From Paracoccaceae bacterium (lineage in GTDB: Bacteria > Pseudomonadota > Alphaproteobacteria > Rhodobacterales > Rhodobacteraceae): DNA of 7,064 nucleotides. The position numbers and the translations under genes were made by a program. The notes below the pieces were generated by a model that was given only the letters and a program-made list of their open reading frames with translations, made no database searches and had not been told where the DNA came from. The stretch covers positions 1 to 7,064 of the forward strand of contig WFTU01000377.1 in the NCBI GenBank assembly GCA_015485375.1, written 5' to 3'. Positions 5,406-7,064 of the stretch are shown in pieces. Within the stretch, counting starts at the first letter, position 1. Each line of letters starts with the position of its first letter.

Positions 5406-5615
5406 ACAAGGCAACCACTGCCGACAAGCACCTTGCAAGGCCGATTTGGACATGCCGGTGCGGCGCGTCAAACAGGCCCACACAGGCGAAAGTTTATCTT
5501 TTATTGTAAGGTAGTTACAGTTCTACTAGGGGGACTCATATATATAAGGGCTCAAGAAAAATTCATACTGGCCCAATTCGGGCGATTTTTCTGCCATGTG
5601 GCGGTCGGTTGGCGC

Positions 5616-6860
5616 TCACGCCGGCCCCTCCGTCCCATTCAGAAAGGCCAGCCAGTCCTCCAACAGCGTACGCCGCCGACTCAGCATGTCGGTACGTCGA
5701 TAGGCGCGCTCCACTTCGCTGCCGACATTGTGCGCCAGTGCCAGCTCCGCCAAGACATGGTCATAGCCGTGTTCGGCCGCCCAGTCGCGAAAGGTCGATC
5801 GGAGCCCATGCGGCACTGCCGGCCTGCCGGAGCGCTCATCAAGAAACCCGCGCCGTCCGGCCATTTCTTCCGCCGCCTGCATCCGCCGCATGACGGCGGA
5901 AAGTGCCATGTCAGACAACATTCCACCTTGCGGCGCAAAGAACACAAATGGAGAGCGTTCAAGGCGCGGTAACTCGCGTAACAGCGCCACCGCCCGTTCA
6001 GGCAGCGGCACGCGGTGTTCGCGCCGCGCCTTCATGCGGTTGGCAGGGATTACCCAAAGCGCTCGCTCCAGATCAACCTCGTCCCAGGTCATACCGCGCA
6101 CCTCGCCCGATCGCGCCAATGTGGCGCCAAGAAATTGCAGGGCCTTGGCCGACATTCCGTCACGGGCCTGCAACAGCGACCACCAACGCGGTGCATCCTT
6201 GAGCGAAAGCGCCGGATGGTGTTTGGGTTGGGCGATTTTCCGGGGCCTAGGTAGCAATTCCGAAAGATTGCCCTTGTAGCGGGCCGGGTTTTCGCCGGTG
6301 CGGTGACCGGCAACCGCCGCCCAGTCGAGCACTTTCTCGATACGCCCGCGAACCCGGCGCGCGGTTTCCGTCTTTTCACGCCAGATCGGCTCCAGAACGC
6401 CCAGGATATCCTGCGTCGACAGGCTGTCGACATGAATGTTGCCGATTTTCGGAACGGCATAAGCGTCAAGCGTCGAGCGCCACTGCTTGCGGTGCTTTTC
6501 GTTGCGGAATTCCTTCAGCTTGATTTCCAGATACCGGTCCACCGCCACGGCAAAGGTCATGTCGAACCGGCCCTTCCGGCGCTCCAGACGCGGGTCACGG
6601 CCGCTGCGCACGAACCGTTTGTTCTGCGCAGCCTCTTCGCGGGCGTTCGCCAACGACACGAACGGGTGACTGCCAAGGCCCAACTCGATCCGTTTGCCGC
6701 GAAAGGTGATCCGCTGCACCCATTGCTTGCGCCCGGCATCGTCGACACGCAGATACAGCCCCGTACCTTTACCATCATGATACTTGCCGGGTTTTTTCAC
6801 CTTGCTGACAAAGGCAGCGGTTAGCCCGGAATTGGTGGCACGTGGCGTCCTGGATGTCAT
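5616..6860 (-). CDS. P4-type tyrosine integrase, 414 aa
   Basis: This site-specific recombinase would integrate and excise the element at the tRNA-Ser site 144 bp upstream of its start. The arm-binding DUF4102-type domain spans about 10-95 (GLYLRVDDAGRKQWVQRI, then LGLGSHPFVSLANARE). A SAM-like core-binding domain spans about 100-190, and the catalytic domain about 215-405. All catalytic residues are present: R250 in ATLARSGEVRG, K277 in RMKARREHRVPL, H351 and R354 in PHGLRSTFRDW, H377 in LALAHNVG, and nucleophile Y387 in AYRRTD. Length is normal for the family, so it looks intact. ATG 6860 has an AGGGGG ribosome-binding site 7 nt upstream. It is transcribed away from the att core, towards the AlpA operon. 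Two near-identical 12-bp repeats overlap its ribosome-binding site, suggesting that a bound protein could repress it. Confidence 0.97.
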   Translation of the reverse strand: MTSRTPRATNSGLTAAFVSKVKKPGKYHDGKGTGLYLRVDDAGRKQWVQRITFRGKRIELGLGSHPFVSLANAREEAAQNKRFVRSGRDPRLERRKGRFDMTFAVAVDRYLEIKLKEFRNEKHRKQWRSTLDAYAVPKIGNIHVDSLSTQDILGVLEPIWREKTETARRVRGRIEKVLDWAAVAGHRTGENPARYKGNLSELLPRPRKIAQPKHHPALSLKDAPRWWSLLQARDGMSAKALQFLGATLARSGEVRGMTWDEVDLERALWVIPANRMKARREHRVPLPERAVALLRELPRLERSPFVFFAPQGGMLSDMALSAVMRRMQAAEEMAGRRGFLDERSGRPAVPHGLRSTFRDWAAEHGYDHVLAELALAHNVGSEVERAYRRTDMLSRRRTLLEDWLAFLNGTEGPA

Positions 6861-6884
6861 ATTTCATCCCCCTTTTTATCCCCC
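6861..6884 (-). repeat. Two tandem 12-bp repeats at the integrase ribosome-binding site
   Basis: Read on the plus strand, ATTTCATCCCCC (6861-6872) and TTTTTATCCCCC (6873-6884) match at 10 of 12 bases and abut directly. On the minus strand each gives GGGGGAT followed by A-rich sequence. The inner copy contains the Shine-Dalgarno of the integrase. I read them as likely arm-type binding sites for integrase or AlpA that also control integrase expression; this is inference from position and periodicity. Confidence 0.6.
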
Positions 6885-6998
6885 TGCCAATGCCGGAATT
6901 CACAGGAAGCCGCAAGACCATATCAGACGAAAAAACCGAAATAATATATTAATGCAATATACTTACCGGAAACTTTCGCACTCTCCCGGATACCATTA
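6885..6998. promoter_or_regulatory. Integrase upstream/att arm region, AT-rich
   Basis: There is no gene in these 114 bp between the integrase repeats and the att core. They contain an AT-rich patch (about 6928-6962, with AATATATTAATGCAATATA) likely to bend easily and to host the integrase promoter or host-factor sites. AAACTTTCGC (6970-6979) is the reverse complement of a word at 5486-5495, on the far side of the integrase. I see no promoter with two good boxes. Confidence 0.4.
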
Positions 6999-7019
6999 TG
7001 GCGGCCTGTCTCTCCGCCA
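6999..7019 (+). other. Attachment site: tRNA-Ser 3'-end core with inverted TGGCGG/CCGCCA flanks
   Basis: CCTGTCTCTCCGCCA (7005-7019) matches the 3' end of a bacterial tRNA-Ser gene: the last T-stem bases CCTG, the acceptor strand TCTCTCC (pairing with GGAGAGA), discriminator G and encoded CCA. The bases upstream (no TTCGAAT loop, no anticodon arm) do not form a tRNA, so this is the duplicated att end, not the gene. TGGCGG (6999-7004) is the complement of CCGCCA (7014-7019), leaving 9 bp between, as expected for paired core-binding sites of a tyrosine recombinase. The tRNA 3' end points right, so chromosome begins at about 7020 and the intact tRNA should lie at the far left end of the element. 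Confidence 0.68.
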
Positions 7020-7064
7020 CTGCTCGTTCTTGTCCCCAAGAAGCCCCAATTCCCTTTGCAACGC

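Larger units (their letters stand above)
5272..5615. promoter_or_regulatory. 344-bp regulatory gap between AlpA operon and integrase
   Basis: No gene is supported here; open frames in this gap are shadows. It holds the control region of the AlpA/replication operon and the 3' flank of the integrase gene. The half near AlpA is GC-rich and full of inverted repeats (5341-5365, 5374-5405, and the perfect 10-bp palindrome CCTTGCAAGG at 5431-5440). The half near the integrase (about 5486-5580) is AT-rich, with TATATATA at 5539-5546 and a TACAAT -10-like box on the minus strand near 5510, but neither has a convincing -35. A regulated promoter whose activator supplies the missing -35 contact would fit. 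Confidence 0.5.
152..7019 (-). mobile_element. P4-like integrative element (satellite/genomic island), integrase end; left end not in window
   Basis: One end is marked by a tRNA-Ser 3'-end sequence at 7005-7019. A P4-type tyrosine integrase lies 144 bp inside it, then an AlpA regulator, then a primase-like/DUF3987 replication module, then cargo. This order is characteristic of P4-like satellites and related islands. No capsid, tail, conjugation or relaxase genes are present in the window, so transfer would depend on a helper or on genes further left. The left boundary given here is only the edge of the IS; the true left end and the intact tRNA-Ser lie beyond the window. The mobile-element call is well supported; calling it a phage satellite rather than a non-transferable island is inference. 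Confidence 0.75.

Noticed and set aside
5272..5481. N-terminal extension of the AlpA-like protein
   Set aside because: AlpA proteins start at the MNERIYRR position, which has its own ribosome-binding site; the extension is just the translated palindrome region.
5570..5592. Possible terminator (GCCC/GGGC hairpin then T5) on the plus strand
   Set aside because: The stem is only four pairs, and it faces the wrong way for the minus-strand integrase gene.
6925..7019. Complete tRNA-Ser gene
   Set aside because: Only the last 15 bases fit; no T-loop, anticodon arm or 5' acceptor strand is present upstream.
1..7064. CRISPR array, rRNA or riboswitch
   Set aside because: No regularly spaced repeats, no rRNA signature sequences and no recognisable riboswitch core were seen on either strand.

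Overview
The window looks like the integrase-proximal end of a P4-like (satellite-type) integrative element from a GC-rich alphaproteobacterium. The host class is inferred from the gene set (tyrosine integrase with a DUF4102-type N-terminus, AlpA regulator, CHC2/Toprim primase-like protein, DUF3987 ATPase) and from codon use. I cannot name a genus. All element genes read right to left on the minus strand.

Layout from right to left: chromosomal flank (about 7020-7064); an attachment core matching the last 15 bases of a tRNA-Ser gene (7005-7019); an AT-rich integrase-binding and promoter region; the integrase (5616-6860); a 344-bp regulatory gap with several inverted repeats (5272-5615); and a tightly coupled five-gene replication operon (5271 down to 2119). 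The operon encodes an AlpA-like regulator, a 100-aa small protein, a Zn-finger/Toprim primase-like protein, a DUF3987 ATPase and a 96-aa small protein. Its junctions are a 3-nt gap, then ATGA, TGATG and GTGA overlaps. The last gene contains a long inverted repeat that shares an 11-nt word with a repeat cluster in the regulatory gap. The two clusters flank the replication genes, much as ori and crr are separate sites in phage P4.

Next comes a cargo slot (about 150-1943), visibly richer in A/T than the replication module. It has its own good sigma70-like promoter and three genes in one direction: a TIR-domain protein with the catalytic glutamate in place and an uncharacterised C-terminal domain, a 54-aa zinc ribbon whose start overlaps the TIR stop by 8 nt, and a 151-aa beta-rich protein of unknown function. 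This is the best candidate for an uncharacterised system here: a probable TIR-based, presumably NAD-targeting, anti-phage module carried by a satellite-like element.

The extreme left end (1-151) is the 3' end of an IS3-family insertion sequence on the plus strand, with the last 36 codons of its transposase and a putative right terminal repeat. The left end of the integrative element and the intact tRNA-Ser are outside the window.
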